DNA of 64,000 bases from contig NZ_JACBZU010000001.1 of assembly GCF_013407935.1 (NCBI RefSeq), positions 372,001 to 436,000 on the forward strand. The letters run 5' to 3'. The DNA is from Allomuricauda sp. ARW1Y1. Its GTDB lineage: Bacteria > Bacteroidota > Bacteroidia > Flavobacteriales > Flavobacteriaceae. The number at the start of each line of letters is the position of its first letter. Position 1 is the stretch's first letter. The position numbers and the translations under genes are program-made. Of this stretch, positions 51,788 to 61,800 are shown piece by piece. The notes under the pieces are model-generated. The model did no database searches. It was not told the DNA's origin and saw only the letters and a list, made by a program, of their open reading frames with translations.

Positions 51788-52707
51788 TCTTGGACTATTA
51801 CACTTTTGGAATCACATTTATCAAACTCTGGCTGTATGTTAACATGGTTGATACCGTGCTTGTGGTACACATGTTCTTCTATTTTTTCGAGAATGGCATC
51901 AAATTCCGACAGTCGTATGTCTTCCTTAAAATCAATATGGGCTTCCATGTGCACTTCTTCCTCATTGAGCTGCCAAATATGGACATGGTGGACATTTTTC
52001 ACAGGTTCAATGGTACAAATGGATTCCACGATATCTTGGATCACTACTGATTTCGGTGTAAATAACATCAATACTTTGGTGGATTCCTTCAACAAATCAT
52101 AACCCATATAAATCAAATAGACCCCAATAATCATGGTGAGGATGGCATCTACCCAATATACCTGGAAATATTTCATCAGAATACCACCTATCAACACAGC
52201 CACGGAGGCCATCATATCGGTAAGCAAATGCAAATAGGCGGATTTCATGTTCATATTGTGGTTCGAATCCTTTTTAAGGAGCAATACGCTGAATCCATTT
52301 CCAACTATGGCTATCAGTGCCAACCAAATAACCAAGTTGGATTCAATTTCTTGTGGTTGCATCAACCGTTCCACAGCCTCTTTCATTAAAATAATGGCAA
52401 CGACCACCAAAGTCGCCGCATTGATGAAAGCCGCCAAAATTTCCGCTCGCTTGTACCCGAAAGTTTTAAGGCTGGATGCTTGACGCTGCCCCAATCTACG
52501 GGCACCATAACTAATGACCAAGCTAAGTACATCGCTAAAATTATGCAGTGCATCGGACAGCAGTGCCAAACTTCCCGACAGCAATCCACCCACAATTTGA
52601 GCCAGGGTGATACCTATGTTCAAAAAGATGGAAATAAGCAGATTCCTTCCCTTTAAATCGGGATGTGCGTGGGAATGTGAATGTCCATGGTGGTGATGGT
52701 GACCCAT
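51784..52707 (-). CDS. CDF-family divalent-cation efflux transporter
   Basis: Inner-membrane metal/proton antiporter, 307 aa. The N-terminus is a histidine-rich metal-binding stretch (MGHHHHHGHSHSHAHP). Six TM helices follow, with the metal site residues in TM2 (SDALHNFSD) and TM5 (HLLTDMM). A cytoplasmic C-terminal domain closes it. The plan is that of CzcD/ZitB zinc exporters. It is transcribed before elaA and after rpiB, in one minus-strand block. Confidence 0.94.
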   Translation of the reverse strand: MGHHHHHGHSHSHAHPDLKGRNLLISIFLNIGITLAQIVGGLLSGSLALLSDALHNFSDVLSLVISYGARRLGQRQASSLKTFGYKRAEILAAFINAATLVVVAIILMKEAVERLMQPQEIESNLVIWLALIAIVGNGFSVLLLKKDSNHNMNMKSAYLHLLTDMMASVAVLIGGILMKYFQVYWVDAILTMIIGVYLIYMGYDLLKESTKVLMLFTPKSVVIQDIVESICTIEPVKNVHHVHIWQLNEEEVHMEAHIDFKEDIRLSEFDAILEKIEEHVYHKHGINHVNIQPEFDKCDSKSVIVQD

Positions 52708-52712
52708 AGGGT

Positions 52713-53144
52713 TTATCTACAAGGTATTTTTTCGATTCTACGCTCATGTCTGCCTCCTTGGAACTCGGTATTCAAAAAGGTCTGTACCATATCAAGGGCT
52801 TGTGGTAAAGCAATAAACCGAGCTGGCAGGCTTAAAATATTGGCGTCGTTATGTTCCCTGGCCAACTCTGTAATTTCTTTGTTCCAACAAAGCGCTCCGC
52901 GAACGCCTTGGTGTTTATTAATGGTCATGGTAGCGCCATTACCACTACCACAAATAACAATGCCAAAATCGACATTGCCTTCTTCCACATCTTGTGCAAC
53001 GGGGTGCACAAAATCAGGATAATCCACACTATCGGTACCGTCGGTGCCGTAGTTAACAACTTCAATTCCTTTAGATTTGAGAAGACCTATAATCGCTAGT
53101 TTATAATCGGTACCAGCATGGTCATTTCCAATGGCTATTTTCAT
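52713..53144 (-). CDS. rpiB: Ribose-5-phosphate isomerase B
   Basis: Isomerase of the pentose-phosphate pathway, 143 aa from ATG 53144 (MKIAIGNDHAGTDYKL); an ATG at 53153 would add three residues. Signature pieces are NYGTDGTDSVDYPDFVHPVA and the catalytic cysteine in IVICGSGNG (usually CGTG). The substrate loop is GALCWNKEITELAREHNDA. It is 5 bp upstream of the CDF gene. TACCTTTG at 53172-53179 on the minus strand is a consensus -7 element. Confidence 0.94.
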   Translation of the reverse strand: MKIAIGNDHAGTDYKLAIIGLLKSKGIEVVNYGTDGTDSVDYPDFVHPVAQDVEEGNVDFGIVICGSGNGATMTINKHQGVRGALCWNKEITELAREHNDANILSLPARFIALPQALDMVQTFLNTEFQGGRHERRIEKIPCR

Positions 53145-53739
53145 GGTGTTCATTTAAAAATGGGTATGTCACAAAGGTACGATTTCTTTTCCTGTTGGGC
53201 TGTTTATAAAATCATCCAGATTTCTGCATTTGACTAGAAAACAACTGCTTACCAAAAACAAGGTTTTGTTAATTAATTACAAAAAACTAATGGTAATGAA
53301 ATTTTGTAATACCGAAAAAATAAACCATTAGGAAATATGATTTAATGTTGGGGTAATATTCCATTAAAAATTAATCAACCTAAATCAACGCTTTTTGGAA
53401 GGTAATTAACATTAAAAACACATCTACTTTTCAATAAATTGATGTTGATAACGGTTATTAAAATCGGTGTACAAAAAATCTAATCCATTGATTTTTAAAT
53501 TTATTCTGTTCTGACAAATTGTGAACAAAATTTTTAATCGGTTCAAAGCAACTTTTTGGATAAAATTTTATTCCACATTTCAACGATCCATCATCATCAT
53601 CATTTTTATAAATTTTAAAAAAGAAGAAAAGAGATAGTATTGATTATTGTTGATAAAGTTCACTTTGTTTTGGATTACTCTTCCTTTCTTTGTTGCTCAA
53701 GAATTATAATTCGTATTTTTCAAAAAAATAAGGACGTTA
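53145..53739. other. Long AT-rich intergenic region upstream of rnr
   Basis: No gene is supported in 595 bases. The segment is very AT-rich with homopolymeric A and T stretches, a CATCATCATCAT run near 53588, and no full DnaA-box cluster. The rpiB promoter-like element lies at its left edge. No -7 element with correct spacing was found for rnr, so a long 5' leader or a non-coding RNA cannot be excluded. Confidence 0.5.
53172..53179 (-). promoter_or_regulatory. rpiB promoter
   Basis: TACCTTTG on the minus strand, a match to TAnnTTTG, 27 bases upstream of the rpiB start. Confidence 0.5.
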
Positions 53740-55923
53740 ATGTCAAAGAAAAAGAAGAGGGCAAGCAGTCAGCGAAAGAACGAGATAACCAAGGGCATTT
53801 TCACCGTATTGGAAAAAGAACCTTCCAAGACCTTCAATTACAAGCAGATAGCTTCTAAATTAGGGATTACAGATACGCAGGATAGAAACTTATTGATCAA
53901 ACGATTGGGACAGTTAAAGGCCAGTGACCGTATTGTGGAACCCGAAAGAGGCAAGTATCAAAAGAAACCATCGCTCCATACCTACTTTACCGGAAGGGTA
54001 GATCTTACCAGCAGTGGCAATGCCTATATTGTGGTCGATGAGCTGGAGGACGATATTTTTGTGTCCAATAACAACCTCAACAAAGCATTCCATGGCGATA
54101 CGGTAGAGGTATTCATAAAACCGAGGCGCAAGAGCAAGAAAATGGAGGGTGAAATCTCCAAGGTAATCGATAGAAAGAAAACCTCCTACGTGGGTATTGT
54201 GGACAAGCAAAAACGTTTTGCTTTTGTTCGCCCCACCGATTCTAGAATGTACACGGATATTTTCATTCCGCCGGAAAAGCTGAAAAAGGCCAACGACGGA
54301 GACAAGGTTTTGGTCAATTTGGGCGATTGGCCGGATGATGCCGATTCCCCGTATGGTGAAATTGTGGAGGTGTTGGGGAGACCCGGCGAACATAATACCG
54401 AAATCCATTCCATTTTAGCGGAATATGGACTTCCCCATGAATTTCCTTATGAGGTGGAACAGTACGCCAAAACCTTGGATACCAGTATAAAGGAATCCGA
54501 AATCGCTAAGCGAAGGGATATGCGCGATGTATTGACCTTTACCATTGATCCCAAGGATGCCAAGGATTTTGATGATGCACTTTCTTTTCAAAAATTGGAA
54601 AATGGCAATTATGAAATAGGCATCCATATCGCGGATGTTTCCCATTATGTGCAGCCCGATACCATTTTGGAAGAAGAAGCTTACGATAGGGCTACATCGG
54701 TATATTTGGTGGACCGTGTGGTTCCCATGCTCCCGGAAGTGTTGTCCAACCAAGCCTGTTCTTTGCGTCCCAACGAGGAAAAATACACCTTTTCGGCCGT
54801 TTTTGAGATGAACGATAAGGCTCAGTTGGTCAAACAATGGTTTGGTAGAACGGCCATCAATTCCAACGAGCGTTTTGCTTATGAGGAAGCGCAGCACATT
54901 ATTGAGACGAAACAGCATCAAATACCAAAAGAAATTTCCATTCGAGGAAAGGCATATTCTGTTTCGGATGAAATCGTTGAAGCCGTTCTCACTTTTGATC
55001 GATTGGCAAAGATCATGCGCAAGGCGCGTATGGATGCTGGTGCCATTTCTTTTGATAAGATTGAGGTGAAGTTCAACCTTTCGGAGGACAATGAACCCGT
55101 AGGTGTATTTTTCAAGGAGTCCAAGGACGCCAACAAATTGATCGAGGAATTTATGCTGCTGGCCAACAGAAAAGTGGCAGAGTTTATCGGGAAGCAGAAG
55201 AAAACCTTTGTGTACCGAGTGCATGATAAACCCGATGATGATAAATTAATGGCCCTGAACGGCGTTATTTCCAGATTTGGACATAGTATCAACCTAAAGG
55301 ACCGAAAGACCATCAATCAATCCCTAAATAAGTTGTTGGAGGACGTTAAGGGCAAAAAAGAACAGAATTTGGTGGATACCTTGGCCATACGAAGTATGAG
55401 CAAGGCTATTTATACCACTGAAAATATTGGCCATTATGGTCTTGGGTTTGACTACTACACCCATTTTACGTCTCCCATTCGACGATATCCGGATGTGATG
55501 GTGCACCGATTGCTACAGCATTATCTGGATAAGGAAAAGACACCAAAAGCTACGTTTTACGAGGAAAAATGCAAGCATTCTTCCGATATGGAGCTATTGG
55601 CCGCGAATGCGGAAAGGGATTCCATCAAGTACATGCAGATCAAGTTTATGGAAGACCATAAGGACCAAGAGTTCTTAGGGGTGATTTCCGGGGTCACCGA
55701 GTGGGGCATCTATGTGGAAATTGTGGAGAACAAATGTGAGGGCATGGTACGGATCAGGGATATCAAAGATGATTATTATGTTTTTGACGAACGCCAATAT
55801 GCCATTATTGGGGAACGGACCAAACGAATGTACCAATTGGGAGATGAAGTGTACGTGATGGTGAAGAGTACCGATTTGATCAAAAGACATTTGGACTTTT
55901 CCTTGATCGGTAAAAAGAAATAA
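53740..55923 (+). CDS. rnr: Ribonuclease R
   Basis: Processive 3'-5' exoribonuclease, 727 aa. A basic N-terminus (SKKKKRASSQRKNE) precedes a winged-helix and two cold-shock domains (about 60-230). The RNB catalytic domain has the metal site in TIDPKDAKDFDDALS, then ERDSIKYMQIKFME. A C-terminal S1 domain (about 640-715) ends the protein. It degrades structured RNA and assists rRNA and tmRNA quality control. It is followed by 52 bp and the GIN-domain gene. Confidence 0.95.
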   Translation: MSKKKKRASSQRKNEITKGIFTVLEKEPSKTFNYKQIASKLGITDTQDRNLLIKRLGQLKASDRIVEPERGKYQKKPSLHTYFTGRVDLTSSGNAYIVVDELEDDIFVSNNNLNKAFHGDTVEVFIKPRRKSKKMEGEISKVIDRKKTSYVGIVDKQKRFAFVRPTDSRMYTDIFIPPEKLKKANDGDKVLVNLGDWPDDADSPYGEIVEVLGRPGEHNTEIHSILAEYGLPHEFPYEVEQYAKTLDTSIKESEIAKRRDMRDVLTFTIDPKDAKDFDDALSFQKLENGNYEIGIHIADVSHYVQPDTILEEEAYDRATSVYLVDRVVPMLPEVLSNQACSLRPNEEKYTFSAVFEMNDKAQLVKQWFGRTAINSNERFAYEEAQHIIETKQHQIPKEISIRGKAYSVSDEIVEAVLTFDRLAKIMRKARMDAGAISFDKIEVKFNLSEDNEPVGVFFKESKDANKLIEEFMLLANRKVAEFIGKQKKTFVYRVHDKPDDDKLMALNGVISRFGHSINLKDRKTINQSLNKLLEDVKGKKEQNLVDTLAIRSMSKAIYTTENIGHYGLGFDYYTHFTSPIRRYPDVMVHRLLQHYLDKEKTPKATFYEEKCKHSSDMELLAANAERDSIKYMQIKFMEDHKDQEFLGVISGVTEWGIYVEIVENKCEGMVRIRDIKDDYYVFDERQYAIIGERTKRMYQLGDEVYVMVKSTDLIKRHLDFSLIGKKK

Positions 55924-55975
55924 TACTATTTTGGAACAAAGTTTGTTATCCTATTGAGAACCAAATTTTTATAAC

Positions 55976-56656
55976 ATGAGAATATGTACGATTGTTATGT
56001 TGTTCCTTTCACTTCAATACAGTGAAGCCCAGGATGCTACCATTACCCAAAACCTACAAAAGTTTACCGAAGTCAAGGGATTTGATGGAATTTCCATTAA
56101 TTTAATCAAGTCCAATGAAAATAAAGCGGTGATTACAGGAGCCAACACCAGTAATGTGGCCATTGTCAATAATGAAGGTGTGTTGAAAATTCGAATGGAA
56201 ATCGTTAAAATATTCAGTGGGTATAGAACCTATGTTGATCTGTACCATTCGGAAGAATTGGTGGTGATCGATGTGAATGAAGATGCCAGGATATCATCCG
56301 ATCACACCTATGTGCAAGATGTTTTGGAACTGAAGGCACAGGAGGGTGGTGAATTGGAAATCAACTGTGAGGTGGACCAATTATTGATCAAGTCCATATC
56401 TGGAGGTAAAATATTCGCTGCAGGATTTTCCAACAACCAAGATGTGATCATCAATACGGGAGGTACATACAACGGTCGAACCTTTAAAACCAAATTTACC
56501 ACGATAAGTGTGAACGCAGGGGGACATGCCGAAATCCATGCAACCGATTATGTAAAGGCCAATGTAAAAGCTGGTGGCGAAGTGCTGGTGTATGGAGATC
56601 CAAAGACCATGGATGAACGAACCCTCTTTGGCGGAAAAATAAAAAGAGTAGATTAA
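55976..56656 (+). CDS. Secreted GIN/DUF2807-type beta-helix protein
   Basis: A 226-residue exported protein. Signal peptide about 1-18 (MRICTIVMLFLSLQYSEA). The core is the DUF2807 auto-transporter-adhesin head domain, a right-handed parallel beta structure with regular D/N/G turns (NEGVLKIRME, LVVIDVNEDARISS, VKAGGEVLVYGDPKTMD). Biological role unknown; it is a single-domain secreted protein rather than an autotransporter. Next gene after 3 bp is the LysE exporter. Confidence 0.85.
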   Translation: MRICTIVMLFLSLQYSEAQDATITQNLQKFTEVKGFDGISINLIKSNENKAVITGANTSNVAIVNNEGVLKIRMEIVKIFSGYRTYVDLYHSEELVVIDVNEDARISSDHTYVQDVLELKAQEGGELEINCEVDQLLIKSISGGKIFAAGFSNNQDVIINTGGTYNGRTFKTKFTTISVNAGGHAEIHATDYVKANVKAGGEVLVYGDPKTMDERTLFGGKIKRVD

Positions 56657-56659
56657 AAA

Positions 56660-57322
56660 ATGATTGACGACATCCAAGCTGCAATCCCTTTAGGGCTTCT
56701 GTTGAGCTTTATGATCGGTCCTGTTTTCTTTGTTTTATTGGAAACCAGTGCCACAAAGGGCTTTAGGGCAGGGGTAAGTTTGGATCTAGGGGTAATCTTG
56801 GCGGACATCGTTTTTTTATTGATAGCCTATTTCAGTAGTTTTCAATTGTTGGAGAATTTGAGCAACGAGCCCGGGCTGTTTGTGTTCGGTGGGATGATTC
56901 TGTTGGTCTACGGAATTTTTCTATTTGTGAAGAAGGCAAAAAAAAAGACGAATGTCAAAGCCACCAAAGGAACCTATTTGGGACTCTTCGTAAAAGGTTT
57001 TCTGTTGAACTTTATCAATATTGGGGTATTGGCCTTTTGGTTGGGCCTGATTATAGTGGTGGGGCCCAGTTTGGAAAACAACCCCAACAGAATGGTGGTC
57101 TTTTTTGGAACGGTATTAATGGTCTATTTCGGAATTGATGTACTTAAAATAGTGTTGGCCAAACAGTTGAAACGCTATTTGACCCAAGAACGGATCGTAC
57201 TGATAAAAAAGGGATTGGGCATAGTGCTCATCATTTGCGGAATCGTATTGATTACCAAAGGATTTTTGCCCAAGGATAGATTTGATATACAGGAAGAAAT
57301 CGAAAAAATAGAGAATCTATAA
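56660..57322 (+). CDS. LysE/RhtB-type amino-acid exporter
   Basis: Inner-membrane exporter of about six TM helices, 220 aa. The opening IPLGLLLSFMIGPVFFVLLE carries the family motif with G and P in TM1. Further TM segments are visible (SLDLGVILADIVFLLIAYF, FGGMILLVYGIFLFV, FLLNFINIGVLAFWLGLIIV, and two more). It exports lysine- or threonine-like substrates (family knowledge). A terminator follows at 57327-57353. Confidence 0.9.
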   Translation: MIDDIQAAIPLGLLLSFMIGPVFFVLLETSATKGFRAGVSLDLGVILADIVFLLIAYFSSFQLLENLSNEPGLFVFGGMILLVYGIFLFVKKAKKKTNVKATKGTYLGLFVKGFLLNFINIGVLAFWLGLIIVVGPSLENNPNRMVVFFGTVLMVYFGIDVLKIVLAKQLKRYLTQERIVLIKKGLGIVLIICGIVLITKGFLPKDRFDIQEEIEKIENL

Positions 57323-57326
57323 ACAA

Positions 57327-57353
57327 AAAACCCAGCACATTGTACTGGGTTTT
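57327..57353. terminator. Terminator between lysE-like gene and tRNA-Cys
   Basis: Stem AAAACCCAG / CTGGGTTTT with a 9-base loop and a T-run on the plus side and an A-run on the other. It can serve both the exporter and the minus-strand tRNA. Confidence 0.75.
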
Positions 57354-57354
57354 G

Positions 57355-57425
57355 AGGCATCGAGCGGATTCGAACCGCTGTACAAGCTTTTGCAGAGCTC
57401 TGCCTAGCCACTCGGCCACGATGCC
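57355..57425 (-). tRNA. tRNA-Cys (GCA)
   Basis: A 71-nt cloverleaf on the minus strand: acceptor GGCATCG paired with CGATGCC, anticodon loop CTGCAAA giving anticodon GCA, T loop TTCGAAT, discriminator T as in other Cys tRNAs. CCA is not encoded. It ends beside the terminator at 57327. Confidence 0.95.
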
Positions 57426-57486
57426 AATTGGATCGCAAAGCTAAAAATATTTTGCGAATTTTTGTCCAGTATTCCTTTAAATAAAC

Positions 57487-57843
57487 TTATCGGCTGGAAC
57501 TTAGTTTTACGGATACACTTTCCACATCGCCACCGATGGGTGGATTAATCTTGGCTACTTCTACCTCGACCTCCGTTACTTCCTTGATTTCTTTAAATAT
57601 GCGATCAATGATGCGTTTGGCCACATGTTCCAAAAGGTTGGAACGCACCGTCATCTCTTCTTTTATGATGTTGTTCAAGTGTACATAATCCACGGTTTCA
57701 CTAAGCTGGTCGGAATTGGCTGGTTGGGATAGATCGGCAGAAATTTCCAAATCTACCCTATAATCGCTCCCAATGAGCATTTCTTCCTTCAAGCATCCGT
57801 GGTTGGAATGTATTCGAACGTTTTTTAACCTAATTTTTCCCAA
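57487..57843 (-). CDS. folB: Dihydroneopterin aldolase
   Basis: Folate-pathway enzyme, 118 aa, converting dihydroneopterin to 6-hydroxymethyl-dihydropterin. The family segments are IRLKNVRIHSNHGCLKEEML, then LSETVDYVHLNNII, NLLEHVAKRIIDRI and EVEVAKINPPIGGDVES. Minus-strand TACTTTTG at 57864-57871 is a possible -7 element. It lies downstream of the adhesin/sprF pair and is not obviously part of that operon. Confidence 0.94.
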   Translation of the reverse strand: MGKIRLKNVRIHSNHGCLKEEMLIGSDYRVDLEISADLSQPANSDQLSETVDYVHLNNIIKEEMTVRSNLLEHVAKRIIDRIFKEIKEVTEVEVEVAKINPPIGGDVESVSVKLSSSR

Positions 57844-57888
57844 AGCCTTTGATTAAGAAAGGGCAAAAGTACGGGAAATGAGTAGAAT

Positions 57889-58848
57889 CTAGTACATACA
57901 TCTACAGTTACTTATTCCTTGGAACAGATCCATACCAACGGTCAATACATGCGTTCCCGTGCTGTAGCCCAAAATTTCGTTGGTGATGACCTGATAGGAA
58001 TAGCCAAAATAGAAGTTACTCTTTTTAAATCCTGCAATGGGTGCAATGTAAAGCGGCTTACCTAACTGATCGTTCAAAAAACGATAGGTTACCCCCAAAT
58101 AATAATAGTCCTCAAAATCACGGAACCGGAATTTGGTGTTCAAATCGGTTACGGAACGCCCATCACTTTCAAACCATTGAAAGAATACGGAAGGCTCTAT
58201 TTCCAGTTTGCTGTTCTTGCTTTTGGAAAAGCTATAACCCGAGTAAACATAATAGTTTCTAAGTTTATTGGGCTCAATGGTAATAACATCCGTATTAAAA
58301 TTGGTCAGGTCTTTATTTAAAACGTTGCCTGCATTTAGACTGAAAAAGAATTTATCGTAACGATAGAGTACACCCAAATCAAAATTATGGTTGGTAGTGG
58401 CTTTATCATCAGCGGGAAGCTGTCCATTACGCTCCTCAAACTGCTCAACGTCGATTCGAAATTGGTTGAAGTTATAAGAGATTCCAAAGGAAAGGAAGAT
58501 ATCGTCATACCTATCCAAGGTCAAATGGTGGGCAAAGGACACTCTGGCTCCCCGTTGCCGGGTGAAACCATTACTATCATTGTACAATAACATGCCTACT
58601 CCCGACCTGTTTCCAATCCGTGCATCTGCGGCCAAGGTTTGGGTATCCGGTGCATCTTCGATACCCACCCATTGGGTAAGGCCATTGAGCCTTACCTTGA
58701 TATGGTCACCTATTCCCGCATAGGTTGGGGACATCAAAAAGGGATTGTCCGCAATATACTGGGATAGTTGGGGTACAGTCAACTCTTGTGCTTTGGCAAA
58801 GCATGCCAACAGAACAAATAAGATGGTTGCGTATACTTTTTTGAACAT
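57889..58848 (-). CDS. PorP/SprF-family outer-membrane protein
   Basis: A 319-residue outer-membrane protein of the type IX secretion/gliding family. Signal peptide MFKKVYATILFVLLACFAKA. The conserved opening QYIADNPFLMSPTYAGIGDH is diagnostic of PorP/SprF. The rest is beta-barrel with aromatic strand ends. SprF proteins are encoded next to and needed for surface display of the large SprB-like adhesin; here it is 24 bp downstream of the adhesin gene in the same direction. Confidence 0.95.
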   Translation of the reverse strand: MFKKVYATILFVLLACFAKAQELTVPQLSQYIADNPFLMSPTYAGIGDHIKVRLNGLTQWVGIEDAPDTQTLAADARIGNRSGVGMLLYNDSNGFTRQRGARVSFAHHLTLDRYDDIFLSFGISYNFNQFRIDVEQFEERNGQLPADDKATTNHNFDLGVLYRYDKFFFSLNAGNVLNKDLTNFNTDVITIEPNKLRNYYVYSGYSFSKSKNSKLEIEPSVFFQWFESDGRSVTDLNTKFRFRDFEDYYYLGVTYRFLNDQLGKPLYIAPIAGFKKSNFYFGYSYQVITNEILGYSTGTHVLTVGMDLFQGISNCRCMY

Positions 58849-58872
58849 GGGGTTAAAGTAGGTTAAGCGTTA

Positions 58873-61800
58873 TTATCGGTATAGGGTAAAATGCCCTACA
58901 AATTCTCTGTTATCCTGTTCACCTTGTAATTGAACAACGTACCAGTAGTCACCAGTTGGCAATGGTTTGCCATCATAATTTCCATCCCAGCCCTTAACAT
59001 TTCGGGCCATTACTTCCACTACTCTACCATAACGATCGTAAATCTTGATTAGTACGTCGGGGAAGCCCTCAATGTTGTCTGGCAGCCATAAATCGTTGCG
59101 ACCGTCACCATCTGGGGTGAAGAAATTCGGGAATTCTACATCTATGAACTCCATAAAGATTTCTGCCGTGGCCTCACAACCATTTTCATCGACAACGGTT
59201 ACCGTATAGGTATCTGTCCTATTGATAAAATAGGTATTGTCACTACCATTGTCCACTCCATTGAAATAGAATGTATAATCTTCCACACCACCTTCGGCCA
59301 CGGCCGTAATCTGGTTGATGGTGTTGTTTTCCAACGTCAATGTCAAAGGTTCAAAGGAATCGATGGTAAAGTCGTAGGTTGTCATACATCCATTCGAATG
59401 TGCAATGGTAATGTAATGGTCTCCAGGTGCCATGTTGGTAAAGTTGGCCTCCAACTGCATATCTGCAGGATCGGTGGAATCCAAGGCGTACATCAAATCG
59501 TTGGCAATGGATTCATCTTCCATTACAATGTCCAAATAATTATCTGGGACATTACCGGTACATTCATACATTGGCGTAACTGTAGCGGCAAGGTTTACTC
59601 CCGGGTTTATTTCCACAATTACGTTTGTTTCACAACCTTGGGCATCCCTTACAAACACTACATGTGTTCCGGCAGGCATGTTTTGGAACAAGAACTGATC
59701 TTGTACAAAGTTGGAATCCGCAGTGGAATTTAAACTTGTTTCGTAAGGTGCTGTACCTCCAGAAACTTGGAGTTCGAAGGAGCCATCACCACTTTCAAAA
59801 CAGACCTCATCCATAATGTTGATAGCTTCGGCCACCACAGGATCGGGTTGTGTAATTTCAAACTGGAACGTGATGAAACATCCGTTCACATCCTGTGCGA
59901 TAACATCATAGATGCCGGGTTCTAGATCAGTAAAGGTGTTCATCGTATCAAACTGATCTAGATTAGGTGAAATAGCGTATAGAATTTCACCTGTTCCCCC
60001 CGACACTTCAACTGTAATGGTACCGTCGTTCTCTCCTGAGCAAGTGATATTTGTAAATTCTTCTCTCTCCACTACCAATGGTTCGGGGTCTACAATGGTA
60101 ATCACTGGAGATACCTCAACACAATCGTCACTGGTAACCCTTACATAGTAATCACCTGCCATCAAACCACCAAAGGTTCCGCTGGGTTGTGGACCATTGA
60201 TCAAGTTGGTCAAAGCTGCATCGCCGAACAATTCGTAGCTATAGTTACCGAGTCCACCTGTAGCTTGGGCAGTGATGGTCGCAGATGCCTCTCCCATACA
60301 ATTGATCATCGCAGCAGAATCGTCAATGTTCAACGTAAGTGGTGGAACCGCGTCAACAGTAACTTGGTTGGAAATCAAAGCATCACAACCATTGGCATCC
60401 CTTACGTAATATTGATACGCTCCCGGACCTACATTGAACGTATGGGTATCACCACCGCTCATTGCTGTAAAGTTGATACCATCAGTACTGTAGAAATAAG
60501 GAGCAGTTCCTCCTACGGCACTCAACATAATCTCTGCATTATTGTTACAAGTCATGGCACTCACTTCAATAAGGCTGGCCATTACCTCGGTAGGTTCCGT
60601 AATGGTAACTTGAGGAGTTTCTATACCGCAATTCCATCCATCGGATACCGTGATACTGTAGATACCTGCACCCAATCCGTTAAAGGTATTGCTACTTTGC
60701 TCACCTGTTGTGAAAACGATATTGGCGCCTGTTGCGTCGTAATAGTTTAACTGATATACGTAAGAACCGCTTCCACCGGCAACATTATGTGCCCAAACTG
60801 ACGCACTCTCTGCACCGTAGCACAATAAATCTATTGGAGCAGCATCAATGTCCGCAGTAATAGGAGTTGGTTCTATTAATGTAATCATCCTATCTTCAGT
60901 ACAACCTCCATTATCCGTAACGCTTACCGTATAATCTCCTGCAGATAAACCTGTGAACACATAGCTGGCTACATTGTTCATGGTATACACTTGGGATGTG
61001 GTAGTATTGGTCAAAACAATATCATAAGGTGCGTAACCTCCTGTTGGGGCTATTAAAATTTCACCTTGATCATTGGTACAGGTTACATTGGCCACTTCTT
61101 GTGGGGTGTAATCCAGTGCAGAACTTGGGGAAACAATGGTTATTGTGCCTGATACTGCCGGACAGAAAGGGGCATTGGTTCCCACGATTTCCACATAATA
61201 GTTTCCACCGACCAAAGCAGCGGTCGGATCGGGAATCTGGAACGGATTGGTACTTGTATTGCCACTTCCGGTAACCCCTGTTGTTGTTCCATTTGCTTGG
61301 AATACTTCATAGTCGTACGCTCCAACGTAGCCTGAAACGTTGATTTCAATAGTTCCTGCATCACCAAAACAGATAGCAGGTGATGTTGCCGTAGCCACTA
61401 CATCAATGGTATCGTAAGGTGCAATTGTATGCGTAGTTTCTACATAGCATCCAGTGGTGTCATTGGTGGCCCTAAAGGTATAACTACCGGGTTGGGTCAA
61501 ATCAAAGGTAGCTGTTGTAGTTGTTGAAGCTGTCATTGATCCAAAAGGATTTCCAACAGGCAACAGTTCAAATGTATAGGTATCTCCACCAATACTTTCC
61601 GTAACGGTCAATGTTACCGTTTCTGGATTTGCACAAGTGATAGCCACATCTTGATTGATACCCAAGGTAAACGTGTTTAATGGCTGAACGATAATACTGT
61701 CCGGATATTCACAACCATTGGCATCTCGCACCACATAGTTGATGGTTTGGGCAGTTCCATTATCCACAATATCAAAAGCGGCACTGGATGTAAAACTGTT

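Noticed and set aside
53145..53739. Replication origin in the AT-rich gap
   Set aside because: No cluster of DnaA boxes and no dnaA or related genes nearby.
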